Counted from the first letter of the stretch, positions 25,925 through 36,697 are shown. The stretch: DNA of 44,319 nucleotides from Deltaproteobacteria bacterium (GCA_030622135.1 JAUXGL010000010.1:1-44319), one strand, 5' to 3'. The notes: generated by a model not told the origin, from the letters alone. Numbers and translations are program-made.

Positions 25925-28900
25925 CTAAAGCATGCCCTCCAGGCGAATGAAGAGGCCCTTCTGGCCAATGCGGATGTCGGTCATGGGATCCGGCAGATCC
26001 GAAAAGCTGTAGCCCAATCCCAAGCGGATTCCCCCGGAGTCGGACGACTCGAGCTGATAGAAAATCTCCAGGGCCGCGCCGATTTTGAAACCTACGTCGG
26101 GGTACCCGAAAATATCTCCTTCGATCTTCTCGGTTCCCACCCGCGCCTCGGCCGAGACTCCCAATCCGGCCCAGATCTCCGATCCGATCCGCAGCATGCC
26201 CACGAAGGCCTTCTTCTGGGGTCGAACTCCTCCGGCTCCCGAGGGATAACGCCACTCGTACAAAAACGGCGCCAGCACCAGGGTGGGCTGGAAGTACCTG
26301 GTGGGCCGAAACAGTATAGCCACGGTCGAGGATAGCCAGCGATCCAGGTAATACGAGCGCTCCGGATGGCGGGGCGGCCGGGAGTCCTGACCCAGGTTGA
26401 GCCGGACCAGAAAGCGGATCCAGTCCAGCCCGGCCGGGCGGTAGGCCGCGCCCAGCGAAGCCTCCAGCAACCTACCCTCCGGAATCGGGTTCAAGCCCTT
26501 GGCGTCGGGATTCTCCCCCACCGTCTCCCCCCAGGCCACCCGCCCGCCCAGGGCGAATCCATCCGTAACCAAAAAGCGCCCGGCCAATGTGAGCACGGCC
26601 TGCCGGTGGGTAGATAGATCGTGGTACTTGTCCATCAGGTCAAGAGCGTTCACCAGCCAATGCCGCTCGTCCACCCGGTACTCCCCGGAAGCGGACAGAA
26701 CCAGAGGACCGGTCAGGTAGGACAGCCGCGCGTGCACCGCGTTGCGGCGTCCCGGCCGGGTCAGATCCCAAAGCCCCCGGTCGAAGAAGGGGCTGTAGAA
26801 CAAATCCCGCTTCTCGCCCTGGTTGAGCGCATTGTGCAGTTCCGCCCGTTCATAGGCAAAGCTCAAAAACCACAGTTTCGAGAGCGGAACCTTCAACCCC
26901 ACCTGCTGCCCCTGGGCCGCCTGGGCCCGCTCCACAGCGAAGGTGTGCGCGGTGGTCACCAACGCGCCCTCCTTGGTGGGCACCGCCTGTCCGGTGCTTA
27001 CCGATCCAGCCCGCACCGCGTCGCGATCCACCGAAAAAGTCGTATGAGCAAACACCGCTCCCCCGTCTTCGCGCTCCTCCCTGAGCGACAACCGAACCAG
27101 GTTGCCCACTTCCGGCCCCCAGCCACCCTCCACTCCCACCTGGTAGCGCTCCCAGAGACGCACCTCCGTCCCCGCCGAACTGAGCGTCAGGTCCCGCGAG
27201 GAGAACCCCTCCCCGTCCTTCAGGACCGTCTGCTGGTGCCCAGCCGTAACCATCAACCAATCAACCAACCTCCACGAAGCCATCAATCCCACCAGCGCCC
27301 GGTGCCCACGGCTATTTTTGCCGAAGCTACCTCCGTCCCCCTGGTCGAACACTCCCTCGGCGGTCAGGGCCAGATCGTCGGAAACCCTGAATCTCAACCC
27401 CAGTCCCCCTTCTAAAAGGCTTCCGGAACCCTGCTCGGAACCCTGCTCCGTCCCCGCAAATCTCCCAAAGATATCCATTGATTGCACGGGCTTGGCGGTG
27501 AGGACGACCAGAGCCTGGGTCAGGTTGCGGTCGACGACTAAGCTGGTATCGGCAAAGCCGGCCATCTGGTGCCGGAAGAGCACCTGTCCCTGAAGGAAAT
27601 CGGTGTCGAGGCTGGCGCCGGCCGCGTAGGCCTCGCCGTTGCTCCAGTCGACCGCACCCGCCTTGGCGAAGCTCAGGCCCCCGTCGGTGGAGTAGGCCGG
27701 CAGGAGCACACCCCCCGCGGAGCTTCCATAGGCAGCCCACAGTGCGGCGATGCGGCCAATTTGGACATTGGCCTCGCCCTTATACAGGCGGTAGTCGATG
27801 TCGGCCCAGCGATTGACCGCGGTGAAGGCGCCGGTGATCCGGATCTCCTCGGTCGGGTGCACGGTCACGGCCGCGCGGCCCCCAGCGGTGCTGGGAGTCA
27901 CGCCGGACGAATCGGTGTCTTGGTGCTCATAATCGACCACCAGGACCATCGCCGTAGGCCCCCTCATGGGAGTCAGGCGTACCGCGCCCTCTAAGAACGT
28001 CGCGATTTTAAGCGGCTCTACGAGCAAAATGCGCCCGGAGCGCCAATCCACCTGGTAGTCGATGCCCCTTTTCAGATCCCGGCGCTCCAGGGTGAGGCCG
28101 GTCCGCGCGTCCCGTTTGTGCACCTGCAGGCGCTCGGATCCCTCCACCACCGAGAAGTGCCCCAGAAAGTACAGGGTTCCGCCCGTGGCCAACAACTCCT
28201 CGTGAGCCGGAGCCGCGAAGGTGTTGTCCGCGTTCGCCACCATACCCGGCTTGGACGTGAGCAGCTCCCGGTGGGAGTTCTCGGAGGCGTAGAACCCCTC
28301 CAACGCCAGGTCGAAGACCGGCTCGGGCCCCCGCAAGAGGTCTTCGAAGGGGTGGAGCACCGCCTGCGCGCCCAGAAGCGCCCGCCGGTAGGTCCCGATC
28401 TCGCCGGTCTGCCCGTTGTGGGTCTCGAACCCGCCCCACCCCAGCAGTGATGACTTCCTCTTCAGACGCAGCAAGTACCGTGAAGACGAAGGGGCATCAT
28501 CCGAGACGATAGCCGAATCGGCCGGCACCAGGTAGCCCTCGTCCGGATCGGGATCGCGCTGGTGAACCCAGGGGTTCCAGGCGGGCACGATGAAGCTCTC
28601 AAGAGAAACGTCTTCTTTACTGATGGATTGAAGTCCACTGCTTAGAATCAACTTGAAGTCTGCGGGAAAGTCCGCCCGCATGGTTCCCCGCAGCCTGCCC
28701 CCGAATACCGGCCCGCCGCTCTCGCCGAACGACACCACCATCGATCCCAGAAGCGCCCCGCCGAGACGGACCGGGCTGATGTCCCACGAGACAGTGCTCT
28801 GCATGCCCTTCACCTGGCCAAAGGAGGCCTCGACCTTGAAGGTGTTGATCCCGGGCACCACCGGCAGGCGCGCACGGAAGATCCGGGAAGTTTCCACTGG

Positions 28901-29740
28901 ACCGGAGCTTTTGTACCTACCCACCGAGAGATCCACGCCAGGCTCCAGCTTGCAACTCAGGTCAACGTTGGGTGACCGCGGAATGGTGCCCAGGGGCGGC
29001 CCGATGCAGGTGGCCAAGGTTCGGGACTGGGCGGGCAAGATCAGGTCGCCGCCCCTCTCGCGAGTCACCCAGTGGATCTCGGCTTGGAGAAACTCCAGGT
29101 GCCCCTCCTCACAGTGGATGGTCACGAAGTAAGGATTGATCCCCGGCTTGATGGCCACTTCGACCTGGTAGACCCGGTTTTCCCGCACCTCCACCGGCTT
29201 TCCGTCCACGGAGATCCGGCAGTCGGGATGGGCCTTGCCGGTAAGCACTGTCAGTATGTCGGGGCCCCCGGGGGTCGGATCGAGCCGGGGCGGCACCTCC
29301 TTGGTGGCCGGCTCGATCCCCTTGCTCTCGGGGGTCTCCAGCATGAGCGGCCAGACGGCGAAATCCACTCGGATCACCGAGGCGGGAGACAAGTGCACGA
29401 GTTTCCTGGGCGTTCGAACGCGGGCACCCGAGGGCAGCGTGGAGGTGTCCAGCTTGATCAGGTGGCTCGCGAGCACCTCGTAGCCGGTGGTCAGCAAAAA
29501 CAGGTGATAGCGGCCATCCGGACCAGTCTCGACCACCTCGCCGGAGTTGGTGGTGACCCGAATCCCCGAAAGCCCCTCGTCGCCCCGGCCAAACCGCCCG
29601 TCCCCGTCGTTGTCGTAGAACACCCGCCCAATCACCCCGCCGCTGTTCGCCCCCCAGGGAGAAGGCATCTGCGGCCCGGCGGCCCAAGCCAACGGTGCCA
29701 GTAAAACAGCCAGGAGACCGGGTACCCAGGCCGGCTTCAA
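25925..29740 (-). CDS. Large probable outer-membrane beta-barrel protein with N-terminal SdrD-B-like domain
   Basis: Signal peptide MKPAWVPGLLAVLLAPLAWAAG; GRVFYDNDGDGRFGRGDEGLSGIRVTTNSGEVVETGPDGRYHL; long alternating C-terminal region with barrel-like strands; ATGA overlap with the upstream gene. Confidence 0.7.
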   Translation of the reverse strand: MKPAWVPGLLAVLLAPLAWAAGPQMPSPWGANSGGVIGRVFYDNDGDGRFGRGDEGLSGIRVTTNSGEVVETGPDGRYHLFLLTTGYEVLASHLIKLDTSTLPSGARVRTPRKLVHLSPASVIRVDFAVWPLMLETPESKGIEPATKEVPPRLDPTPGGPDILTVLTGKAHPDCRISVDGKPVEVRENRVYQVEVAIKPGINPYFVTIHCEEGHLEFLQAEIHWVTRERGGDLILPAQSRTLATCIGPPLGTIPRSPNVDLSCKLEPGVDLSVGRYKSSGPVETSRIFRARLPVVPGINTFKVEASFGQVKGMQSTVSWDISPVRLGGALLGSMVVSFGESGGPVFGGRLRGTMRADFPADFKLILSSGLQSISKEDVSLESFIVPAWNPWVHQRDPDPDEGYLVPADSAIVSDDAPSSSRYLLRLKRKSSLLGWGGFETHNGQTGEIGTYRRALLGAQAVLHPFEDLLRGPEPVFDLALEGFYASENSHRELLTSKPGMVANADNTFAAPAHEELLATGGTLYFLGHFSVVEGSERLQVHKRDARTGLTLERRDLKRGIDYQVDWRSGRILLVEPLKIATFLEGAVRLTPMRGPTAMVLVVDYEHQDTDSSGVTPSTAGGRAAVTVHPTEEIRITGAFTAVNRWADIDYRLYKGEANVQIGRIAALWAAYGSSAGGVLLPAYSTDGGLSFAKAGAVDWSNGEAYAAGASLDTDFLQGQVLFRHQMAGFADTSLVVDRNLTQALVVLTAKPVQSMDIFGRFAGTEQGSEQGSGSLLEGGLGLRFRVSDDLALTAEGVFDQGDGGSFGKNSRGHRALVGLMASWRLVDWLMVTAGHQQTVLKDGEGFSSRDLTLSSAGTEVRLWERYQVGVEGGWGPEVGNLVRLSLREEREDGGAVFAHTTFSVDRDAVRAGSVSTGQAVPTKEGALVTTAHTFAVERAQAAQGQQVGLKVPLSKLWFLSFAYERAELHNALNQGEKRDLFYSPFFDRGLWDLTRPGRRNAVHARLSYLTGPLVLSASGEYRVDERHWLVNALDLMDKYHDLSTHRQAVLTLAGRFLVTDGFALGGRVAWGETVGENPDAKGLNPIPEGRLLEASLGAAYRPAGLDWIRFLVRLNLGQDSRPPRHPERSYYLDRWLSSTVAILFRPTRYFQPTLVLAPFLYEWRYPSGAGGVRPQKKAFVGMLRIGSEIWAGLGVSAEARVGTEKIEGDIFGYPDVGFKIGAALEIFYQLESSDSGGIRLGLGYSFSDLPDPMTDIRIGQKGLFIRLEGML

Positions 29741-31824
29741 GGCCCCCTCCCGGTCTCGACGATCTGGGTAACCGCCCCCACGTGGCTTTGTGAATCCACC
29801 GCAGAAACCACGATCCGACCCCAGCCCGAAGCGCCGGGACGAAGCTCCGCCTCGAACCAGCCGTCCTTCACCTCACGAACGACTCCCAGCTTCCCCCCGG
29901 AAACCGAGAAGCGGACTTGCCTGCCCATGGCGGGCTTGCCGGACGCATCGGTGACCTCGGCCCGCAGCCGCCAAGGTTTTCCGGGCCTGGAGGGGGGATC
30001 GGCAAAAACGCTGACGTACACCTCCGTCGCCGGATGGAGCTTGATCCTGGCCTCCTGCCGCAAAGGCGCGTTGGGCGGAAGCACCGAATCCAGGTTGTAA
30101 GGCAACAGCCGCGATTCAGCCCCCGCCTCCACCCAGTACACCACCCGCTTTAGCCATCCCTTCCGGGCCAGGATCAAACAGCGGCGCGGGCTCTCGTCCT
30201 TCGGCCGAGTCAACTCCACCCGCACGCGCCCGTAGATCCCAGTTACCCCCTTGAGGACATGCCCATTCTCACTGACCTCCACGGGCTCCTTGAAAACCGG
30301 TCTCCCGGTTCCATCCACCAGAACGACTTCCAGAAACCGGTTCTCGCCCTCGACGATCAAGCTGTCCTTAGACACCATGATGCGGCGGGGAACCTTCCCC
30401 CCGATGTCGCGCACCTCGGCCCAGACGTCGGCCAGCCAGCGTTTCTGATCGGGCGGCACCACCACGGTCGCCTCGTGCCGCCCCGGCGAGGTCTCCTTCA
30501 CCTCGGAAAGCTTCCCGGTGGAGACCGAAAGCGCCACCCGCTGCCCACCCACCGGATTGCCGCGCTCGTCTCGGATATCGACTTCGATCTTCCCCTGGGT
30601 CTGGTTGTCCGCGGGCAAAAGCTTAGGCACCCAAACCTCGACCTGATCCACCGGCCCCGGAAGCAGAAGGACCTCCAGCATCGCCTGGCTCTTGCGCCCG
30701 CCTTTTGGAAAACTCACCGTAAGCTCGTCGTTTCCCTTGGCGGTGGTGCCGGGCGCGGTGTAGTAGGCCTCGTACATCCCCTTACCTATATCCTTGACAT
30801 TACTTATCCTGCCATGCTTGGCGGCGACCTTCACCCCGCCGATGTCGATGGGCGTTCCGTAGGGATCGATGGTGGTTACCAAGAGCCGGCTCTTCGACTC
30901 CCCGTCCGCAGGCAGCACCCGCGGGTATCCCCACAGGCCTAGCTGGTTGGTCTCCGGCAGGTAGAAGCTCACCAGCCGCGTTCGGCGGTTGCCCACCCGG
31001 TCGATGGAGGTGGCCTTGCCCCGCTGGTAACCGGGAGGAACCAGGATGGGCAACTTGAAGCGACCCCGCCGGTCGGCCTTCACCGGCCCGAAGCGCTTGC
31101 CGGCGATTTCCATGATCATCTTGGTCCCGCGGGCCGTCTTGCCGGGCAACTCGATCCGCGCGGTGATGGGGATAACCACCCGGCCGACCGCCACCCGGTC
31201 GAGGCGAGCGCCGATGGGATTAGCCACCATGATGATCCCCACCTGCGGAAACGGATCCCCCGGAGGTAGGTACACCGCCTGGTACTTTCCCTCCCCCAGA
31301 TCCCGCAGCCGCTTGATCCGCCCCACATTGGTGGTGATCACGAGCGGCAGCCCCGCCTGCGGCTTCCCCTCGGCGTCCGTCACGCTGATGTGCAGAAACG
31401 CCTGCTGGCCCTCCCCCGCCAAAAGCTTCTCCGGCTCCGCCCGCACCCGGACAATGCCCGTCGGATGCGGACAAACCGGAATCCTCAAGAAACCCCGGAT
31501 GGTCTGCTTCCCCGACTTCCAGGTCCCCCGCAAGGTCGCCTTCCCCCGCATCTTCAGCTTTGAGGGCCTAAACATCGCCGCGTACACCCCCGAGCCCAAC
31601 GGCTTCGCCGGCTCGATGGACCCCGTATCCGTCACCAGGCCCAGCGCCCCCGGCTTCTCCTGTGTTCCCCACACATACACATGTATCGGAAACCCCGGCC
31701 CCCCGTCCGCCGGCAAACACCCCGGCGGCGGCATGAAATTCAACCCTTCTCCCGCAAGCGCCGCGCCCGGGAACACCAGCAGCAGGAAAAGTCCCGCCAG
31801 GCTCTGTCTAATCACCACTCGCAT
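29737..31824 (-). CDS. Secreted Ig-like (Big_1/invasin-type) repeat protein
   Basis: Signal peptide MRVVIRQSLAGLFLLLVFPGAALAG; repeats of Ig-like modules such as LPADNQTQGKIEVDIRDERGNPVGGQRVALSVSTGKLSEVKETSPGRHEATVVVP. Confidence 0.7.
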   Translation of the reverse strand: MRVVIRQSLAGLFLLLVFPGAALAGEGLNFMPPPGCLPADGGPGFPIHVYVWGTQEKPGALGLVTDTGSIEPAKPLGSGVYAAMFRPSKLKMRGKATLRGTWKSGKQTIRGFLRIPVCPHPTGIVRVRAEPEKLLAGEGQQAFLHISVTDAEGKPQAGLPLVITTNVGRIKRLRDLGEGKYQAVYLPPGDPFPQVGIIMVANPIGARLDRVAVGRVVIPITARIELPGKTARGTKMIMEIAGKRFGPVKADRRGRFKLPILVPPGYQRGKATSIDRVGNRRTRLVSFYLPETNQLGLWGYPRVLPADGESKSRLLVTTIDPYGTPIDIGGVKVAAKHGRISNVKDIGKGMYEAYYTAPGTTAKGNDELTVSFPKGGRKSQAMLEVLLLPGPVDQVEVWVPKLLPADNQTQGKIEVDIRDERGNPVGGQRVALSVSTGKLSEVKETSPGRHEATVVVPPDQKRWLADVWAEVRDIGGKVPRRIMVSKDSLIVEGENRFLEVVLVDGTGRPVFKEPVEVSENGHVLKGVTGIYGRVRVELTRPKDESPRRCLILARKGWLKRVVYWVEAGAESRLLPYNLDSVLPPNAPLRQEARIKLHPATEVYVSVFADPPSRPGKPWRLRAEVTDASGKPAMGRQVRFSVSGGKLGVVREVKDGWFEAELRPGASGWGRIVVSAVDSQSHVGAVTQIVETGRGP

Positions 31825-31843
31825 TACTGTCCTGGGCACACCG

Positions 31844-34800
31844 TCAGCTTTTGGACTTCCTTCTCGATACAAGAACCGGAAGGAGCAGAAACAGCCAGAC
31901 CTCGTCCCCCACCGCCCGGGTGCCGCACTGGCAACCGAAAACCGGAGATCGCATCATGTCGACCCGATCGTCGCTATAGTCACCACCGGTCAACAGCGCC
32001 TGGACCCGGTTGGAAACCCGCTGTTGGTTCTGTCGGATATCTTCGGGGTCCCGGTCCCAGGAATCCCATTGATCGTGGCACCCCACCTGTTCCAGCGGTG
32101 TCGATCCGCAAGGCGCCCAGACATCCACCCGGAAAACGGCCTCGCTCGGCTCCCGCACGCACAAAAGCACCAGATCCAACACCCATTCCGATTTTCCGGG
32201 TAGTCCGCTTTCGACGCCCACAGGGTTTTGGCCCAGCTTAAAAACCACCAGGTCCTCGTCGACGGCCGGCTCTTCCACCAACGGAACCGCGCCTCCCTGC
32301 AAGACAGCCGATCCCAGTACGTAGGCCACACCCGGATCCAGGCGAAGGATCGCTTCCAGCCCATACAGATCCTTGTCCCAATCTGTTCTGGTGTAACTGT
32401 TTCTCCACGAATTGGCGAGATACACCCGCACCGGCACGAACGATCCGACCGTCACCGTAACGGGGTCCACTTCCACCTTGAGCGAGATCTTGTCCTGGGG
32501 CAGCCGGCAGTTACCGGGCTGTCCGCTGGTCTCATCCAGTATATATGCGAAGTCCTGTCCACAAACAGTTGTGTCACAGTGCCCCTCCACCACGCACACC
32601 GATTGCGAATTCACCAGGTCCCAGTAACATCCTCCATCGCAGGCATCCGGATTCGTGCACCCATGGTAGTTGAGACTGGGATCGCTGGAGCTCAAATCGC
32701 AGCTTCCGTTCCCGTCGCAGGTGAGGCAACTGTCGTCGCAAGCGGTACCCGCCATATCCGCGCACCTGTCCAGGTCCTCGTCGCAGGTCCGTTGACACTC
32801 CACGTTCGCCTCGACGCAAGGATCCTCACCGCTGGAAAACACGCAGTTCCCCAAGCCGTCACAAGTATCCGTGCCGTTGCAGTAGATACCGTCGTCGCAA
32901 AGCGTGTCCGCGGGCCTCGGGAGACCCTCCTGGCACACACCGCCCCGGCAAGTCCCGTCATGGGCGCACGCGTTCCCGCTCAAACAGACGGTTCCATCGG
33001 CTTTTGGGCCGCTATCGAGGCAGTTGCCGCTCCCGTCACAGGTGTCGTCTAACTGGCACTCCACCCCCAGCGGACCACACAACCCGCCCGCGGACGCGTG
33101 GTTCGCCAGGCAGGCACCCGCCCCGTCGCAGGTGTCCGGATCGCTACAGTCCGTATCCAGGCTGCTTCCACAAGAAGCCCCCGCGGCATCGAAGCAGTTC
33201 TGCGGCCCCTCGTTGCAGGTCTGGTTGCATTGGCCTCCCGTACAGGGATTGCCGGTATGGTTCGTGCAACCGCCTACGGCGTCGCAGGTGTCTGTTCCAG
33301 TGCAATACACCCAGTCATCGCACGCTTCGCCAAAAGATTTAACTGCGTATGTCTGCAGGCAGTTTCCCGCACCCGAACACCCGGAGATATAGCAATCGTC
33401 CGGCGTCGTGTCTGTGCAGGGTGTACCTGCCGTATCATTGCAGTTGTCGAGCACCTCGTCGCAGGTGTTGTTGCACTCGAGGCCCGAGGAACACGGATCA
33501 CCCACGTGTACATTGCAGTTACCCAGACCATCGCAGTCATCCAAACCATTGCAGTACAGCCCGTCGTCGCATCCGCCGACGGGAGATGGGACCTGGGTGC
33601 CGACGCCGGTACCACCATCTCCGAGTGCGCCCGAGCCATCCGAGCCCCAGCAATAGGCCGCGTTTTTTGAGGTCAGGCCGCAGGTGTGGCTGCCTCCGGC
33701 ATCAACCAGCAAGAAAGCCGTGTCGCCGGTGATGGAAGTGGTGTCCACCGCGTGGGGGCTCATGGCACAAGGGTTGCCGCCGCAGTCATCTGAGGGCACA
33801 CCGCCATCACCGAGCCGCCCTTCTAAATCACAACCCCAGCAATAGACCACACCCTCCGCGGTAACGGCGCAGGTGTGCTCGTCCCCGCATTCCAGCTTGG
33901 CGAAGCTTTTTTCACCCGAAACGGGGTTGGTATCCACTGTGACCGGGCTCTGTGAACAGGGATCTCCACTGCAGTCATCGATGGGCGTGCTTCCGTTCCC
34001 CAGTTGTCCATTTAAATCGCGTCCCCAACAATACAGCATTCCTTGCGAGGTCAGGCCGCAAGCAGAGTTCGCACCCGCCGCCAGGCGTATGAAAACCTCT
34101 TCGCTCCCGATAGGAGTTGTATCCACAGCGGATGTCGGCTGCCAGTAGGTTGTGGCCCCCCCTCCATCACCGAGCTGGCCGTATCCGTCGGATCCCCAGC
34201 AGTATGCGACGCCTTTTGAAGTCAGTCCGCAGGTCAGGCTGCCTCCGGCCACAATCTGCACGAACGCCTTGTCCCCGGATATCAATGCGGTGTCGACGAT
34301 CACCGGAACCTGGGAGGTGCTGTCGCCGGCACCGTCCCCAATCTGGCCGCTACCGTCATACCCCCAGCACCAGGCCTCACCATCCGGCGCCAGGCCGCAG
34401 GTGTGTGTCGAGCCGGCGGCAAGCTGAACGAAAAGGATGCCACCGGAAACCGGCGCCGGGCTCTGGGAGTCGGTGGAGACACCGCCATCGCCGAGTTGGC
34501 CGTGGTCGTCGCGGCCCCAGCAGTAGGCTATACCCTCCGCCGTGAGGCCACAGGTGTGGTATCCGCTGGTTGCAATCTGGACAAATGCCTTCTCTCCGCT
34601 GATGGGATTTATGTCGACCGCAACGGCACTCTGTGTGTCGATCGAGCTTCCTCCGTCCCCCAAATTTCCATGGGTATCGGCGCCCCAGCAGTATGCCTCG
34701 CCGTTCGAAGTTACTCCGCATGAGTGGTTCGGCCCGGCTGCAATCTGGACGTAGGTCTTGTCTGTGATAATCGGCAAAGTGTCTATTGCGCTTGGGCTCT

Positions 34801-36127
34801 CGGAGCAAAGCGCACCGCCGCAGTCATCGGAAGCGCCGATTCCGTCGCCTAGTTGCCCATAGTCGTCTTTCCCCCAGCAATAGGTATCACCTTCCCCCGT
34901 GATGCCACAGACATGATAACCGCCTAAACCCAGATGCACGACTGCCTGCTCCCCGGTGACAGGCAAGATATCCACCAAGAAGGGGCTTTGGGAGCAAGGA
35001 TTCCCGGAGCAATCATCGGGCGCCCCGGTAGCATTCCCAAGCTGTCCATAGGTATCCGAACCCCAGCAGTAGACGCCGCCTGCGGCGGTCAACCCACAGG
35101 TATATTCGCCGCCGGCGACAAGCTGAACGAAGCCGCCCCCCCCTGAAACCGGCACGGGGCTCTGGGAGTCGGTGGAACCGCCGCCGTCGCCGAGTTGCCC
35201 GTGGGTATCTCGGCCCCAACAATAGGACGCACCCTCCCCCGTCGATGCGCAGGTGTGATCATGGCCGGCATCGATATGAACGATGCTCTTTTCGCCCGTA
35301 ATCGGCAAGGTGTCCACCGCAACCGGAACATGCGAACAGGATTCAAGTCCGCAAATGTCGAGAAGTTGATTGCCGTCTCCCAGCTGACCGTACGTGTCCA
35401 TACCCCAGCAGTAGGCCACACCCTCCCCGGTAACTCCGCAAGTATGGTACCTACCCGCCGTCAACCGGACGAATGGCTTCTTCCCTGAAATGGGTGATGT
35501 GTCCACCACGATCGGTAAACGAGAACAGTTCTCACCAAAACAATCTTCTATAGGCGCATTGGCGTCCCCCAACTGACCCATTGCGTCATAGCCCCAGCAG
35601 TAAGCCACACCCTCTGCGGTCAGACCACAGGTGTGATAGTAACCGCATACCACCTGGACGAAGGATTTATTCCCGGTGATGGGGGTTGTATCCACGGCAA
35701 CCGGAAGCTGCGAGCCGACGGAGCCACCACCATCACCGAGCACCCCGTAGTAGTTGTCTCCCCAGCAGTATATGTCACCGTCCGTGGTCAGACCGCAGGT
35801 GTGTTGCCGTCCGGCCTCCAACATGACGAAGCTCTTGCCCCCGATGCCGCTGGTATCTACCGGCCCCGGAACATCTCTATCGACGGAAACTCCCCCGTCC
35901 CCGAGCTGCCCCGATCCATCCCGTCCCCAGCAGTAGGGATCGCCCTCCGCGTCAATGGCGCAACTATGAAAAGACCCCCCGCTCATCAAATGGACCAGAG
36001 AGCCCGAAGGACCTTCCACGCAGACGGAGGCACCCGCCTCCGCAACCGATACCAGAAGGAAGGCAAGCGAAAAAAATACGCAAAGGGCTCTCAAGACATC
36101 TTCCAGAATTAGAGGCTCACGCCACAT
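31844..36127 (-). CDS. RCC1-repeat surface protein with Cys-rich C-terminal region and MYXO-CTERM-like tail
   Basis: Fourteen xCWGxDxxGxLGDGG repeats; Cys-rich CNGTDTCDGLGNC modules; C-terminal FGCQCGTRAVGDEVWLFLLLPVLVSRRKSKS. Alternative upstream start at 36154. Confidence 0.85.
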   Translation of the reverse strand: MWREPLILEDVLRALCVFFSLAFLLVSVAEAGASVCVEGPSGSLVHLMSGGSFHSCAIDAEGDPYCWGRDGSGQLGDGGVSVDRDVPGPVDTSGIGGKSFVMLEAGRQHTCGLTTDGDIYCWGDNYYGVLGDGGGSVGSQLPVAVDTTPITGNKSFVQVVCGYYHTCGLTAEGVAYCWGYDAMGQLGDANAPIEDCFGENCSRLPIVVDTSPISGKKPFVRLTAGRYHTCGVTGEGVAYCWGMDTYGQLGDGNQLLDICGLESCSHVPVAVDTLPITGEKSIVHIDAGHDHTCASTGEGASYCWGRDTHGQLGDGGGSTDSQSPVPVSGGGGFVQLVAGGEYTCGLTAAGGVYCWGSDTYGQLGNATGAPDDCSGNPCSQSPFLVDILPVTGEQAVVHLGLGGYHVCGITGEGDTYCWGKDDYGQLGDGIGASDDCGGALCSESPSAIDTLPIITDKTYVQIAAGPNHSCGVTSNGEAYCWGADTHGNLGDGGSSIDTQSAVAVDINPISGEKAFVQIATSGYHTCGLTAEGIAYCWGRDDHGQLGDGGVSTDSQSPAPVSGGILFVQLAAGSTHTCGLAPDGEAWCWGYDGSGQIGDGAGDSTSQVPVIVDTALISGDKAFVQIVAGGSLTCGLTSKGVAYCWGSDGYGQLGDGGGATTYWQPTSAVDTTPIGSEEVFIRLAAGANSACGLTSQGMLYCWGRDLNGQLGNGSTPIDDCSGDPCSQSPVTVDTNPVSGEKSFAKLECGDEHTCAVTAEGVVYCWGCDLEGRLGDGGVPSDDCGGNPCAMSPHAVDTTSITGDTAFLLVDAGGSHTCGLTSKNAAYCWGSDGSGALGDGGTGVGTQVPSPVGGCDDGLYCNGLDDCDGLGNCNVHVGDPCSSGLECNNTCDEVLDNCNDTAGTPCTDTTPDDCYISGCSGAGNCLQTYAVKSFGEACDDWVYCTGTDTCDAVGGCTNHTGNPCTGGQCNQTCNEGPQNCFDAAGASCGSSLDTDCSDPDTCDGAGACLANHASAGGLCGPLGVECQLDDTCDGSGNCLDSGPKADGTVCLSGNACAHDGTCRGGVCQEGLPRPADTLCDDGIYCNGTDTCDGLGNCVFSSGEDPCVEANVECQRTCDEDLDRCADMAGTACDDSCLTCDGNGSCDLSSSDPSLNYHGCTNPDACDGGCYWDLVNSQSVCVVEGHCDTTVCGQDFAYILDETSGQPGNCRLPQDKISLKVEVDPVTVTVGSFVPVRVYLANSWRNSYTRTDWDKDLYGLEAILRLDPGVAYVLGSAVLQGGAVPLVEEPAVDEDLVVFKLGQNPVGVESGLPGKSEWVLDLVLLCVREPSEAVFRVDVWAPCGSTPLEQVGCHDQWDSWDRDPEDIRQNQQRVSNRVQALLTGGDYSDDRVDMMRSPVFGCQCGTRAVGDEVWLFLLLPVLVSRRKSKS

Positions 36128-36227
36128 GCATCCGGCTACCGATACTTTTATCATATCACAACAACAGATGTATCCAGAACTGCACGTTCAAGGCAGGTAC
36201 GACGCAATATACATCAGGACGAGCCGT

Positions 36228-36695
36228 TTAGGCCTTCCCTATAAACAGCCCGCATTCAGAACATTCCTCGGCGTCCTCGGAGACTCGGGTTCCGCAGGCC
36301 GGGCAGTTCTCGTACTTCAGATCGGGTGTCTCCATCCCCTCCTCCTTCACCATCTCCTTAAACTTCAATCCCAGAACCTTGGCCGCCGCTTCGATATCGT
36401 CCTGCGGCACCACCAGGACCATCCGCGGAGGCAACCCCTCGATCTTGGGGCTTTCCTCGTCGTCGATGATGATGGAGGCGATGCGATTGGCGGCCAGAAG
36501 CTCCCGGGTCTCCTTGACCACGTCCAACGGTCCCCGAGTCACCCCGACCAGCTCCTTGCCCTCCAAGGCCGCCCGGACGTTCTCCTCGGAAAGATCCATA
36601 TCTTCTTCGAGCTGGTCCACCAGATCCACGTCGCAGGCGTTGCAGCGGGTGAAACCCTCTCTAAACTCCGCTTGGCAAATAGGGCAGAAAGGCAT
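36228..36695 (-). CDS. Zinc-ribbon protein with DUF2007-like (putative signal-transducing) central region
   Basis: CPICQAEFREGFTRCNAC and CPACGTRVSEDAEECSECG ribbons flanking VVKETRELLAANRIASIIIDDE...MVLVVPQDDIEAA. Confidence 0.7.
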   Translation of the reverse strand: MPFCPICQAEFREGFTRCNACDVDLVDQLEEDMDLSEENVRAALEGKELVGVTRGPLDVVKETRELLAANRIASIIIDDEESPKIEGLPPRMVLVVPQDDIEAAAKVLGLKFKEMVKEEGMETPDLKYENCPACGTRVSEDAEECSECGLFIGKA

Positions 36696-36697
36696 TT

